A stretch of DNA of 64,000 bases from contig NZ_JABBWV010000008.1 in the NCBI RefSeq assembly GCF_012999535.1, positions 186,001 through 250,000 on the forward strand. Direction: 5' to 3'. Shown here in pieces: positions 33,614 to 42,489 of this stretch. Origin of the DNA: Microbispora sp. H11081. GTDB taxonomy: Bacteria > Actinomycetota > Actinomycetes > Streptosporangiales > Streptosporangiaceae. A model generated the notes under the pieces. The model ran no database searches. It had not been told where the DNA came from and saw only the letters and a list, made by a program, of their open reading frames with translations. The position numbers and the translations under genes were made by a program. The number at the start of each line of letters is the position of its first letter. Position 1 is the first letter of the stretch.

Positions 33614-34732
33614 ATGGGACACCGTATACCCCGGTTCACGCACGACGGTGTGGGTAAGGCCGAGGTCACGGTCCATGCGTTCGCCACCGACGACGAGCTG
33701 GGGTTGCAGCTCACCCGGTTCCGCCGGGACGACGCGCCGGCGCTGGGGGCGCCGGACGTCGTGCTGCTCGTGCACGGCCTGAGCTCGTCGAGCGACATGT
33801 TCGTCATGCCGGAGCACACGAACCTCGTCCGGTTCCTGCACGACAACGGGTTCTGCGACGTGTGGGCGCTGGACTTCCGGATGAGCAACAGGTTTCCGTA
33901 CACCATGGAGACCCGTAGGGACACCCTGGACGACATCGCCCAGTACGACCACCCGGCAGCACTGCGCGAGATCCGCCGCCACGTGGGGGCGCGGCGGATC
34001 CACGTGGTGGCCCACTGCCTGGGGTCGATGACCTTCAATATGAGCCTGTTCTCCGGGGCCGTACGCGGGATCGCCAGCGTGGTCGCCAACAGCGTCGCGC
34101 TGACGCCCCGGGTCCACCCCTGGGCCCGGCTCAAGCTCGCCCTCGGGCCCGCGCTGCTGGAGTACGGCGCGGGCCTGTCCTACCTGGACCCCAGGTTTCG
34201 GGACGCGCCGCCGCTGACGCGGCGGTGGCTGCTGGCCCGCGCCGTCTCCTTCCTCCATCCCGAGTGCCGGGAGGCCGCGTGCCACATGCAGAGCTTCATG
34301 TGGGGCAGCGGCAGGCCCGCGATGTACCGGCACCGCAACCTGGCACGGAGAACGCACGTGCACGAGCGGCTCGCCGACCTCAACGGCGCCTGCGACCTGC
34401 ACTACTACCGGCACGTGCGGAAGATGGTGGCCGCCGGGCGGGCGGTGAAGTCCGGCGCGGGCGACCCGCGGTACGCCGCCCTGCCGGACGACTACCTGGC
34501 CGGCGCGGCCGGCGTGGACACGCCGATCCTGTTCCTGACCGGCGACCGCAACCACGTCTTCACCGACTCCAACATCGTCTGCCACCGCGTGCTGTCGAAG
34601 GCGGCGCCGGGGCTGCACGAGCTGCGGGTGCTGCGCGGCTACGGGCACATCGACCCCCTGATAGGGGCGAACGCGCACCGGGACGTCTACCCGCACATTC
34701 TCGACTTCATGAAGCGACACAGCGGTCGCTGA
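33614..34732 (+). CDS. Alpha/beta hydrolase with a Cys nucleophile
   Basis: 372 residues after an AAAGG ribosome site. The fold is indicated by VVLLVHGLSSSSDMF (oxyanion strand), the nucleophile elbow VVAHCLGSMTF with Cys at position 135 instead of Ser, and candidate Asp (LTGDRNHVFTD) and His (GYGHIDPLIG). A Cys elbow occurs in dienelactone-hydrolase-like enzymes and, as I recall, in hydrolase domains linked to cholesterol-oxidase-type GMC proteins. It is 21 bp upstream of such a GMC gene, so joint action on one lipid or sterol-like substrate is inferred. Confidence 0.8.
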   Translation: MGHRIPRFTHDGVGKAEVTVHAFATDDELGLQLTRFRRDDAPALGAPDVVLLVHGLSSSSDMFVMPEHTNLVRFLHDNGFCDVWALDFRMSNRFPYTMETRRDTLDDIAQYDHPAALREIRRHVGARRIHVVAHCLGSMTFNMSLFSGAVRGIASVVANSVALTPRVHPWARLKLALGPALLEYGAGLSYLDPRFRDAPPLTRRWLLARAVSFLHPECREAACHMQSFMWGSGRPAMYRHRNLARRTHVHERLADLNGACDLHYYRHVRKMVAAGRAVKSGAGDPRYAALPDDYLAGAAGVDTPILFLTGDRNHVFTDSNIVCHRVLSKAAPGLHELRVLRGYGHIDPLIGANAHRDVYPHILDFMKRHSGR

Positions 34733-34753
34733 AGCGGCACTGAGAGATCACCT

Positions 34754-37204
34754 ATGGAACATGTCGACGCGGTCGTGGTCGGTTCGGGTTTCGGCGGCGC
34801 CGTCGCCGCCTACCGTCTCGCCGAGGCGGGACTGTCCGTGGTCGTCCTGGAGCGGGGCAGGGCGTACGCGCCGGGGGACTTCCCGCGCGGCCCGGTGCAG
34901 CTCGGGCGTGCCTTCTGGGACCCCGCCGAGGGCCTGTACGGGATGTACGACATCTGGAGCTTCTCCGACTGCGACTCCGTGGTGTCCAGCGGCCTCGGCG
35001 GCGGCTCGCTCGTCTACGCCAACGTCATGATGCGCAAGGACGAGGACTGGTTCGTCCACGAGCAGGCGCTCCCCGGCGGCGGCTACGAGTCGTGGCCGGT
35101 GACCAGGGCCGACCTCGATCCGCACTACGACGCGGTCGAGCGCATGATCGGCGTGGCGCCGTACCCGCTGGGCCGTCCCGGCTTCGACGACACGTTGAAG
35201 ACCATCGCCATGCGGGACGCGGCGGCCGAGCTGGGGCTCGACTGGCGGCTCCCGCCGCTGGCCGTCAGCTTCGCGCCGTCGCCGGACGAGGAGCCCCGCC
35301 AGGGCGTGCCCGTCGCCGCCGCCGCGTACGGCAACCTGCACGGCGTGCCGCGCAGGACGTGCAGGTTGTGCGGCGAGTGCGACATCGGCTGCAACGACGG
35401 CGCGAAGAACAGCCTCGACCACACCTACCTGTCCGCCGCCCGGCGTCACGGCGCGGACCTGCGCCCGCTGCACGAGGTGCGCCGCGTCCGGCCGCGTGTC
35501 GGCGGCGGGTACGACGTGGAGTACGTCGAGCACCTGCCGCGCGGGGACGACCCGGGCGGGCGCGGCGACGGGCCGCCGCGACGGACGGGCCCGCACACCA
35601 TCAGCTGCGAGCGGCTCGTCCTGGGCGCGGGCGCGTACGGCACGTCGTACCTGCTGCTGAAGAACCGGGCCGCATTCCCCGGCCTCAGCGCGGCCCTCGG
35701 CACGCGCTTCTGCGGCAACGGCGACATGCTCGCGTTCCTGCTGAGAGCCACCGACCGGAGCAGGACGCGGCCCATCCGGGCGAGCCGGGGACCGGTCGTC
35801 ACCAGCGCGATCCGGCTCGACGACGGTCCGGACGGGCGCGGCGCCTACATCGAGGACGGCGGTTATCCCGAGTTCGTCGACTACCTGGCCGAGGCCGCGG
35901 CCGTGCGGCCGGGCCGGATCGCGCGGTTCCTGCTGCGGCGGCTGCGCAACATCGTCACCCACGACGCCAACCTGTCGGCGGAGATCGCCGACCTGATCGG
36001 CCGGGGCGAGCTGTCGGGCAGTTCGCTGCCGCTGCTCGGCATGGGCCGCGACGTCCCCGACGGGAGGCTGCGCCTGCGCGACGGCCGCCTCGACGTGGAC
36101 TGGCCGGCCGAGACGAGCGAGGACTACTTCGAGCGGGTCCGCGCGATCATGCGCAAGATCGGCGACGTCCTCGGCGCGGAGTACGCCGACAGCCCGCCGT
36201 GGTGGCGCAAGCGGGTCATGACCGTGCACCCGCTGGGCGGCGCGCCGATGGGTCTCCATCCTGGCGAGGGGGTGTGCGACGCGTACGGGGAGGTCTTCGG
36301 GTTCCCCGGGTTGTACGTCGCGGACGGCGCGGCCCTTCCCGGGCCGGTCGGCGCCAACCCGTCGCTGACGATCGCCGCGCTGGCCGACCGCATGTGCACC
36401 CGGCTGCTGGAGACCCGCGCGTCGGTCGCCGCGCCCCTGGCGGCCCCGATCGGGGCGCGGGCCGTGCCGGTGGGCGCGGTGGCGCGGCCGGCGGCGAGCT
36501 CCCCCGGCGCGCCGTCCGCCGCCGCGGACGGCCCGCGCGCGCTCGCGGCGGCGCCGCCGGACGAGCCGAGCGTGTTCGAGGACCGCACCTCGCTGTGGTT
36601 CGTGGAGGAGATGCGGGGGCTCCTGCTGCCGGCCCCGCCCGGCCGCGCCGCTCGTGGAGGCGCCGCCCGCGGAAGCGCGGCCCCCTGGGGTGCGGCCGGA
36701 GGCTTCCCGTTCGCCTTCCGCCTCACGATCACGATCGACGACGTCGAACGGTTCCTCACCGAACCCGATCACGAGGCCAGAGCGGAGGGCTGGATCGAGG
36801 CCGACCCGTGCGGGGGCAGACGACCCCTCGCCCGGGGGTCGTTCAACCTGTTCGTCCCCGGGGAGCGGGCCGGGCAGCGGCACATGCGCTACCGCCTGCA
36901 CTTCTACGACGCCGACGGCCGCCCCCGCACGCTGGCCGGGCACAAGGAGATCCAGCCGGGCGCGCCGGCCCGCCTGTGGCTGGACACCTCCACCCTGCAC
37001 GCCCGCCTGCTGGAGGGACACGTCGAGGAGGACGGGGACGACCGTGCGGCCGTGGTCGCCGCGGGGGCGTTGCGCATCCTGCCGTCCGACCTCGTGCGGA
37101 TGCTCACGACCTTCCGTACGGCGGGCCCGGACGGCGCGGCGGCGGTGGCCCGCTTCTGCCGCTTCTTCCTCGGCGAGCTGTGGGACGTCTACGGCCCGGG
37201 CTGA
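34754..37204 (+). CDS. GMC-family (cholesterol oxidase-like) flavoprotein with extra C-terminal domain
   Basis: 816 residues. The FAD site is VVGSGFGGAVAAYRLAEAG, followed by SGLGGGSLVYANVMM, a Cys-rich CRLCGECDIGCNDGAKNS loop typical of the cholesterol oxidase branch, and the C-terminal active site VHPLGGAPMG with GANPSLTIAALADR. After residue about 560 comes a 60-residue Ala/Pro linker and a 200-residue beta-rich domain beginning SLWFVEEMRGLL and containing HMRYRLHFYDADGRPRTLAG. It should oxidise an alcohol or sterol with oxygen. Its 3' end overlaps the convergent ligD-like gene by 16 bp. Confidence 0.85.
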   Translation: MEHVDAVVVGSGFGGAVAAYRLAEAGLSVVVLERGRAYAPGDFPRGPVQLGRAFWDPAEGLYGMYDIWSFSDCDSVVSSGLGGGSLVYANVMMRKDEDWFVHEQALPGGGYESWPVTRADLDPHYDAVERMIGVAPYPLGRPGFDDTLKTIAMRDAAAELGLDWRLPPLAVSFAPSPDEEPRQGVPVAAAAYGNLHGVPRRTCRLCGECDIGCNDGAKNSLDHTYLSAARRHGADLRPLHEVRRVRPRVGGGYDVEYVEHLPRGDDPGGRGDGPPRRTGPHTISCERLVLGAGAYGTSYLLLKNRAAFPGLSAALGTRFCGNGDMLAFLLRATDRSRTRPIRASRGPVVTSAIRLDDGPDGRGAYIEDGGYPEFVDYLAEAAAVRPGRIARFLLRRLRNIVTHDANLSAEIADLIGRGELSGSSLPLLGMGRDVPDGRLRLRDGRLDVDWPAETSEDYFERVRAIMRKIGDVLGAEYADSPPWWRKRVMTVHPLGGAPMGLHPGEGVCDAYGEVFGFPGLYVADGAALPGPVGANPSLTIAALADRMCTRLLETRASVAAPLAAPIGARAVPVGAVARPAASSPGAPSAAADGPRALAAAPPDEPSVFEDRTSLWFVEEMRGLLLPAPPGRAARGGAARGSAAPWGAAGGFPFAFRLTITIDDVERFLTEPDHEARAEGWIEADPCGGRRPLARGSFNLFVPGERAGQRHMRYRLHFYDADGRPRTLAGHKEIQPGAPARLWLDTSTLHARLLEGHVEEDGDDRAAVVAAGALRILPSDLVRMLTTFRTAGPDGAAAVARFCRFFLGELWDVYGPG

Positions 37205-38388
37205 TCGCCGCCCCAGGGGTCGTAGTCGACCTCCAGCGGTTCCTGGCCGGGCCGGTCGGGCTCGGGGACGTGCTGGAGGTTGACCCGGATCCGCGTCCAC
37301 ACGGAGCTGCGCCCCCGCATCGAGTCGACCAGGACGTCGGCCGGCCGCAGGAGGCGGGCCACCTCGGGGTGGCGTGCCTTCCAGCGTTCCAGCCCGGCCA
37401 GCGCCTCGTCCCGCGTGGCCGCCCTGGCGATCTCGACGAGCGGCATGACCGGCCGGCGCCGCCCCCCGGCGGGCGGGGCCGCGGGTCTGTCCGGCCGCGG
37501 GCCCTGGGCCTCGGCCAGCTCGAGCAGGGCGTCCAGGGAGCCCGCCCGCTCGTCCATCCCGGCCCACGGGTCGCCAACCTCGGCGTACCTGTCGGGCATC
37601 GACGCCAGCGTGAAGTCCTCCGGCCGGCACCCGGGCACCTCGTCCCAGGCCAGCGGGGCCGAGACGAGGCCGGTCGGCCGCACCGAGTAGGCGGAGGCGA
37701 CGGTGTGGTCGCGGGCGTTCTGGTTGTAGTCCACGAAGACGCCCTGGCGCTCCTCCTTCCACCACCGGCTGGTGGCGACGTCCGGCTCCCGCCGCTCGAC
37801 CTCCCTGGCCACCGCCTCGGCGGCCCGCCGCACCTCGCGGAAGGTCCAGCGCGGCTCGATGCGGGCGTAGACGTGGAACCCGCGTGAGCCGGACGTCTTG
37901 GGCCAGGCGGTCAGGCCGTGCTCCTCCAGCACGTCCCTGGAGACCAGGGCGACCCTGACGATCTGCTCCCAGCCCACGCCGGGCACCGGGTCGAGGTCGA
38001 TCCGCAGCTCGTCCGGGTGGTCGAGGTCCCAGGCCCGCACCGGATGGGGGTTGAGGTCGACGCAGCCCAGGTTCACGGTCCACAGCAGGACGGCGAGGTC
38101 GCGGATCACCACCTCGTCCGCCGTACGGCCCGAGGGGTAGCCGAGCTCCACGACCTCCACCCACTCGGGGCGCTTGGCGGGCGCGCGCTTCTGGAAGAAC
38201 GCCTCCCGGTCGACGCCGTGCACGAAGCGCTTGAGGATCACCGGCCGGTCGGCCACGCCGCGCACCGCTCCCTCGGCGACCAGCCGGTAGTAGGAGATCA
38301 GGTCGAGCTTCGTGTGCCCGGTCCGCGGGAAGACCACGCGGTCCGGATTCGTGATCCGCACGATCCTGCCGTCGAGCTCCAGCGTCAT
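37189..38388 (-). CDS. LigD-type polymerase/primase domain protein (non-homologous end joining)
   Basis: 399 residues. It matches the PolDom family of bacterial NHEJ: TKLDLISYYRLVAEGAVRGV, LKRFVHGVDREAFFQKRAP, the catalytic two-Asp site ELRIDLDPVPG, and SGSRGFHVYARIEPRW. It lacks ligase and phosphoesterase domains, so it is a stand-alone polymerase. No Ku gene is in the window. The C-terminal 110 residues include a variable Pro/Arg linker and an extra helical segment before VDYDPWGGDQPGP. Confidence 0.9.
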   Translation of the reverse strand: MTLELDGRIVRITNPDRVVFPRTGHTKLDLISYYRLVAEGAVRGVADRPVILKRFVHGVDREAFFQKRAPAKRPEWVEVVELGYPSGRTADEVVIRDLAVLLWTVNLGCVDLNPHPVRAWDLDHPDELRIDLDPVPGVGWEQIVRVALVSRDVLEEHGLTAWPKTSGSRGFHVYARIEPRWTFREVRRAAEAVAREVERREPDVATSRWWKEERQGVFVDYNQNARDHTVASAYSVRPTGLVSAPLAWDEVPGCRPEDFTLASMPDRYAEVGDPWAGMDERAGSLDALLELAEAQGPRPDRPAAPPAGGRRRPVMPLVEIARAATRDEALAGLERWKARHPEVARLLRPADVLVDSMRGRSSVWTRIRVNLQHVPEPDRPGQEPLEVDYDPWGGDQPGP

Positions 38389-38443
38389 GCCGCCACACTA
38401 CGTCGCTCCCCCGTCCGCGCCCCGGAGCGCGTACGGAAGGGCC

Positions 38444-38472
38444 CTGACATTTACCGGCGGACGCTCTAAGAT
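38444..38472 (+). promoter_or_regulatory. Promoter of the P450 gene
   Basis: -35 CTGACA (38444-38449) and -10 TAAGAT (38467-38472) are separated by exactly 17 bp. Transcription would begin near 38480, about 60 bases before the ATG at 38539. Confidence 0.6.
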
Positions 38473-38538
38473 CGCCGCCCATACCGAGGTTCACACGGCT
38501 GAGAACGGCTCGGTGACCCGAAAGGCAGGCGCACACCC

Positions 38539-39921
38539 ATGATCTCCGACAGAACGTCCGGGTCGCCCGTGGAAAATCTCATCTCGCTGCCGCTGGAGCC
38601 GCTGCTCACCAGGGACTACGAGACCGACCCCGCGCTCGTCCACGAGCGGCTGCGCGCGATGTACGGCCCGGTCGCCCCGGTCGACCTCCTCGGCGTGCCG
38701 GTCTGGTTCGCGTCCGGCTACGACGAGGTGCTGCACGTCATGCAGAACCACGGCGACGTGTGGAGCAAACGCGTGGACAACTGGCGGGCGTACGCGGAGG
38801 GACGCGTCCCCGCCGACTGGCCGCTGCTCTCCCTCATGGCCGCCGACAACTCGGGCTTCCACGACGGGGACAGGCACCGGAGGCTGCGCGGCGTCTGGGA
38901 CGAGGGACTCCGGCCGTTCCAGACGACGGGGAGCGGGCAGGCGCTGCGGCTGGAGCGCGCCATGCTGCGGTTCTGCGACGACCTCATCGGCGTGATAACG
39001 GAAGACGGCCCCTCGGGGCAGATGGACCTCGTCGTCCAGTACGGGCGGCCGTTCCCGCTGCTCGTCGCCAACCACCTGCTGGGCGTCGCCCTCGAGCGGG
39101 GCGAGGAGATGGTGGCCGACCACTGGCGCCTGCTCGACGGCCCCGACTCCGCCGGGGCCTACCAGCGGCTGTACGCCGCCCTCCTGGAGCTGGCCACGCT
39201 CAAACGGCATCGGCGCGGCGACGACCTGCCCTCGCACATGCTCGACGCCGACGCGAGCCTCACCGACGAGGAACTGGCCCGCGAGCTGTTGATGCTGGCC
39301 GGCTTCCTCGACTTCACCGGCAGCCTGATCTGCAACGTCATCGTCGAGGTGGTCACCAACCCCGGCATGCGCGAGACCGTGTCGGTCGGCGCGATCGAGG
39401 AGACCGTCAACCGCGTCGCCCTGCTGAACCCCGCGCTCGCCAACCTGACCTTCCGCTACGCGAGGACGGACGTCAGGCTGGGCCGCTTCGTGATCGCGGC
39501 CGGCGACCCGGTGATGCTGTCCGTCTCGGGCGCCCACGCCGACCCGCGGTTCGCCTCCGCGCTCCGGGACACCATCCGCAGCACCCGGGCCCACCTGGCC
39601 TGGGGCGCGGGCCCGCACAGGTGCCCGAGCCGGCGGCTGGCCACCCAGATGGCCACGATCGCCGTGCGCCGGCTGCTCGACCGGTTCTCCTCGCTCCAGC
39701 TCGCGGTCCCGGCCGACCGGCTCTCCTGGCGTCCCTCCCCCTTCATCCGCACACCGCGCTCCCTGCCCGTGGCCTACCGGCTCGACCAGTCGTCCGTCCC
39801 CGCGCCCGGCCCGCGGCAGGAGGCCGGCGCCGGGCCGTCGCCGGCCGCGGAGGACGGCGGCGACGCGCGGCCGAGGCCCGGTCTCCTGGCGTTCCTGCGC
39901 AAGCTGCGCCGCAGGCAGTGA
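38539..39921 (+). CDS. Cytochrome P450, CYP157-like, without ExxR
   Basis: 460 residues. The heme-binding loop is WGAGPHRCPSRRLATQMA, with the Cys ligand. The K-helix reads AIEETVNRVALLNPAL, so the Arg of the near-universal ExxR is displaced and an Asn takes its place. The I-helix AGFLDFTGSL is also atypical. The following NLTFRYARTDVRLGRF resembles the actinobacterial CYP157 group, which is known for lacking ExxR. The C-terminus has a 40-residue extension ending LLAFLRKLRRRQ, which could bind membrane. No ferredoxin or conservon genes are adjacent. Substrate unknown. Confidence 0.85.
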   Translation: MISDRTSGSPVENLISLPLEPLLTRDYETDPALVHERLRAMYGPVAPVDLLGVPVWFASGYDEVLHVMQNHGDVWSKRVDNWRAYAEGRVPADWPLLSLMAADNSGFHDGDRHRRLRGVWDEGLRPFQTTGSGQALRLERAMLRFCDDLIGVITEDGPSGQMDLVVQYGRPFPLLVANHLLGVALERGEEMVADHWRLLDGPDSAGAYQRLYAALLELATLKRHRRGDDLPSHMLDADASLTDEELARELLMLAGFLDFTGSLICNVIVEVVTNPGMRETVSVGAIEETVNRVALLNPALANLTFRYARTDVRLGRFVIAAGDPVMLSVSGAHADPRFASALRDTIRSTRAHLAWGAGPHRCPSRRLATQMATIAVRRLLDRFSSLQLAVPADRLSWRPSPFIRTPRSLPVAYRLDQSSVPAPGPRQEAGAGPSPAAEDGGDARPRPGLLAFLRKLRRRQ

Positions 39922-40006
39922 TCGAAGCCGTAGGACCGCAGCGGTGCCACGGCCGGTCCGCGCTCCGGCCGGACCATTCCGGCTCCCGACGACGTGACCG
40001 TACCGG

Positions 40007-40942
40007 TCACGCGAACCAGGCGATCGCCTGCCCGTGCGACCGGGTCCAGGCGAGCGGAGTCCCGTCCAGCGCGAGGACGTTCGACAGCGCCGTGCCCGGC
40101 GGCCGCGGCAGCCCGGCGTACGCGAGCACGTCCGGGGCCTCGTTCGCGATCCAGTGCCCCGGCAGCCCGCGGGCCAGCTCGGCGAACGCCTGCCGCCTCG
40201 GCGCCGGCACCTGGTACAGGACCGAGGTGTGGAACACCACCGGCGTCGCGCCCCGCGGCGCCTGCGCGGCCAGCGCCGGCAGGTCGTCCACCAGGTCGCC
40301 GCGCACGAGCAGCGGCGGCTCGGCCGCGGCGACGGACGCCGCGGCCCGCAGCCGGGCCCGGCGGTGAACGTGTTCCGGCCAGATGAGGGCGTCGAGCCAC
40401 GCGACGTCCGCGGGATCGGTCACGTCGAGCGGGTTCAGATCCAGCCCGGCCCGCCATACGACCCGGGGTAGGCGGGCCGGCGGCGCCACCCCGGTCGCGG
40501 CACAGTCCAGGACCGGTTCGCCGGACCCGACCAGGTGGTCGCCGTAGCGGTAGGAGTACCGGTCGGGATAGAGACACAGCCCTGCCGAGGCCCCGACCTC
40601 CAGCAGGGCGAGCGGCTGCGGCAGCGCGGCGAGCACCGGCAGCAGCACCGCGCACCGCCCGGCCTCGTTCGTCTGTGTGGTCCGGGTGCGCATCTCCACT
40701 TCGACCGCCGGCCAGTTCCCCAGAACGTGGTCACGGAACGCGGCGGGGTCCTCGACCGGGCCGCCGAGGAGCCGTACGACGCCGAACAGCAGGTTCGGCT
40801 GCCGCTTCGCCGGCGGGAGCGCGCCGAGCAGCGCGAGCATCTCGCGGTCGCGGGAGACCGCGAGCGCCAGGCGCTCGTACGCCGGGGACACGCCACGCGC
40901 CTCCCGAGCGGCGAATCCGGCGTAGATCTCGCTGGTCGTCAT
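40007..40942 (-). CDS. DUF2332 family protein
   Basis: 311 residues. Matches the DUF2332 pattern: SPAYERLALAVSRDREMLAL, RQPNLLFGVVRLL, EVGASAGLCLYPDRYSYRYG, GLDLNPLDVTDPADVAWLDA and FHTSVLYQVPAPRR. EVGASAGL resembles a methyltransferase motif I, so a SAM-binding fold has been suspected in such proteins, but function is unknown. It starts 15 bp after the inferred end of a frameshifted small gene and forms a minus-strand cluster with it and the kinase-like gene. Confidence 0.85.
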   Translation of the reverse strand: MTTSEIYAGFAAREARGVSPAYERLALAVSRDREMLALLGALPPAKRQPNLLFGVVRLLGGPVEDPAAFRDHVLGNWPAVEVEMRTRTTQTNEAGRCAVLLPVLAALPQPLALLEVGASAGLCLYPDRYSYRYGDHLVGSGEPVLDCAATGVAPPARLPRVVWRAGLDLNPLDVTDPADVAWLDALIWPEHVHRRARLRAAASVAAAEPPLLVRGDLVDDLPALAAQAPRGATPVVFHTSVLYQVPAPRRQAFAELARGLPGHWIANEAPDVLAYAGLPRPPGTALSNVLALDGTPLAWTRSHGQAIAWFA

Positions 40943-40957
40943 GTCCCAATGATCGCC

Positions 40958-41303
40958 TCACGCCGCCCCTCGCGCCGACCCCCCGACGCGCGCGGCGTAC
41001 GCGGGCCAGTCGCCGTCGGGCAGGGACGGCCGGGCGTCGGGGGGCATGCCGGGACGGGCGAACCGTTCGGGCCGGTCTGGGCACGCGAGCGTGGGCCGCG
41101 GGTCGGCCGTCCACGCCTCCCCCGACTCCCCCGCCGCCCGCCCGTCCCGTTTCGCCTCCCGAGCCGTCGGACCCGGCGCAACACATCGCGTCGCGGACGG
41201 CGGCGAACACGTCGAGGGCGGCGTCGAGGGTGGCCAGGTCCTCGCGGAAGCCGTCCGAGTCGCCGTAGGGGAGGCCCACCCACCCGCCCGCCCGCGCCGT
41301 CAT
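40958..41303 (-). pseudogene. Small gene with a one-base frameshift in a G-run
   Basis: The ATG at 41303 overlaps the upstream kinase stop as ATGA. The frame reads MTARAGGWVGLPYGDSDGFR, then DLATLDAALDVFAAVRDA, then runs without codon bias into the DUF2332 gene. Removing one base in the G-runs at 41119-41132 restores ESGEAWTADPRPTLACPDRP and DGDWPAYAARVGG, stopping at 40958-40960, just before DUF2332. The restored protein is about 114 residues; its family is not recognised. It may be a true mutation, an assembly error or a slippage site. Confidence 0.5.
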
Positions 41304-42298
41304 GATCCGCTGAGATAGCGCTCGGCCAGCTCGCAGCTGCCCAGGGTGTAACCGGCGCCGAGCTCCCCGGCGATGGCGGCGGCCGGATGGGAGCCGATCC
41401 AGGCGACGAGGAGAAGGCGGCGGAACATGATGAACGTCCAGATCTCGGCCTCGTCCTCCTTCGGCAGGCCGAGCACGGACCGGTAGCCGCGCACCCACGA
41501 CTCCGCCATGTGCGGCACCTCGGGACGGTGCTCGATGAAGCTCAGGGCGGCGCCGAGGTCGTAGAGGTACCAGCCGAGGCCGCAGTCGTCGAAGTCGATG
41601 ACGCCGATCCCCGCCTCGCCGTCCACGAGCAGGTTGGCCAGGCGGAGGTCGGCGTGGATGAGCCCGTACCGGTCCCGGCCTCTGCCGAACCGCTCCAGCC
41701 TGCGGCGCAGCTCGGCCTCCAGCCGGGCGAGCACGGCGTGCGCCTCCTTGTCCACTCCCACGCCGTCCTGCCACCTGCCCCACCGCGCCCGCGGGCCGAA
41801 GGCGGCGTCCAGGTCCCAGTGGAACCGGGTGAAGGACGCCGGCCTCCTCCAGGCGCGGGCGTGGCGGTGCATGCGGGCGGTGAGCGCGCCCAGCCGCTCG
41901 AACTCCTCCACCAGCCGGTCCTCGGCCGGCTCGGCGCCGGGCAGGAACTCGAACATCACGCAGTGGCGCGGCTCGAAGCCGGGGTCCTCCACCACGACGA
42001 CCCGCGACCCGTCCGGGGCCGGCAAGACGCGGGGCGTGACGACGCCCGCCTCGTCGCGCAGCGCCTCCAGCCAGGAGAGCTCGCTGGCGATGGCCTCCGG
42101 CGAGTGGTAGCCGAGCCGGTGGACCCGCAGGATCGCCGTCGCGCCGTCGTCGTCGACCCTGAAGGTGGCGTTCTCCGACACGTTGAGCAGCGTCACGGAG
42201 GCGTCCGGGGACAGGCCGTACCGCTCCGCGGCGCGGCGGGCGACCCCCTCGACGCGGGTGAGGACGTCGCCGCCCCCGGACAGGTCGTGGACCCGCAT
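41300..42298 (-). CDS. Aminoglycoside phosphotransferase-like kinase
   Basis: 332 residues from the ATG at 42298 after GGGAGAA. The kinase core is recognisable: NVSENATFRVDDDGATAILR as the nucleotide loop and Lys-equivalent region, the catalytic loop YGLIHADLRLANLLVDG and the metal-binding GVIDFDDCGLGW. This family phosphorylates small molecules such as homoserine, choline, aminoglycosides or macrolides. The next gene starts inside its stop codon. The substrate is not evident. Confidence 0.85.
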   Translation of the reverse strand: MRVHDLSGGGDVLTRVEGVARRAAERYGLSPDASVTLLNVSENATFRVDDDGATAILRVHRLGYHSPEAIASELSWLEALRDEAGVVTPRVLPAPDGSRVVVVEDPGFEPRHCVMFEFLPGAEPAEDRLVEEFERLGALTARMHRHARAWRRPASFTRFHWDLDAAFGPRARWGRWQDGVGVDKEAHAVLARLEAELRRRLERFGRGRDRYGLIHADLRLANLLVDGEAGIGVIDFDDCGLGWYLYDLGAALSFIEHRPEVPHMAESWVRGYRSVLGLPKEDEAEIWTFIMFRRLLLVAWIGSHPAAAIAGELGAGYTLGSCELAERYLSGS

Positions 42299-42434
42299 GC
42301 GTTCTCCCAAAAGCCCTGTGCACGTGTCCGTCAGATCTTCCCCCGCGGTGTTCCCCGCACGGCCCATCGGGGTGCTCACGTCCGCCGGCCGGGCCCGTTC
42401 CTCTCGCGAACCGGGTCCGGGTGCACGGGGCCGG

Positions 42435-42463
42435 TTGACGCCCAATTGGCTAACCGCTATCTA
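42435..42463 (+). promoter_or_regulatory. Promoter of the PadR-ABC operon with CCAAT half-sites
   Basis: -35 TTGACG (42435-42440) and -10 TATCTA (42458-42463) are exactly 17 bp apart. The spacer starts with CCAATTGG, and CTATTGG overlaps the -10, giving CCAAT and ATTGG half-sites across the promoter, a plausible PadR operator for autorepression. Confidence 0.65.
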
Positions 42464-42489
42464 TTGGGGGTCGCAGAGGAGGGTGGCCC

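Noticed and set aside
30590-34720. A minus-strand open frame of about 1376 codons opposite the LAL regulator and hydrolase genes
   Set aside because: It is an antisense shadow of GC-rich genes. It has no family motifs and its amino-acid make-up is rich in Arg, Gly, His and Val as expected of shadows.
34748-38536. A minus-strand open frame of about 1262 codons across the GMC and ligD-like genes
   Set aside because: Shadow frame; both true genes have clear motifs in other frames.
39950-39980. Terminator after the P450 gene
   Set aside because: Only a short 6-bp stem with a long loop; too weak to call.
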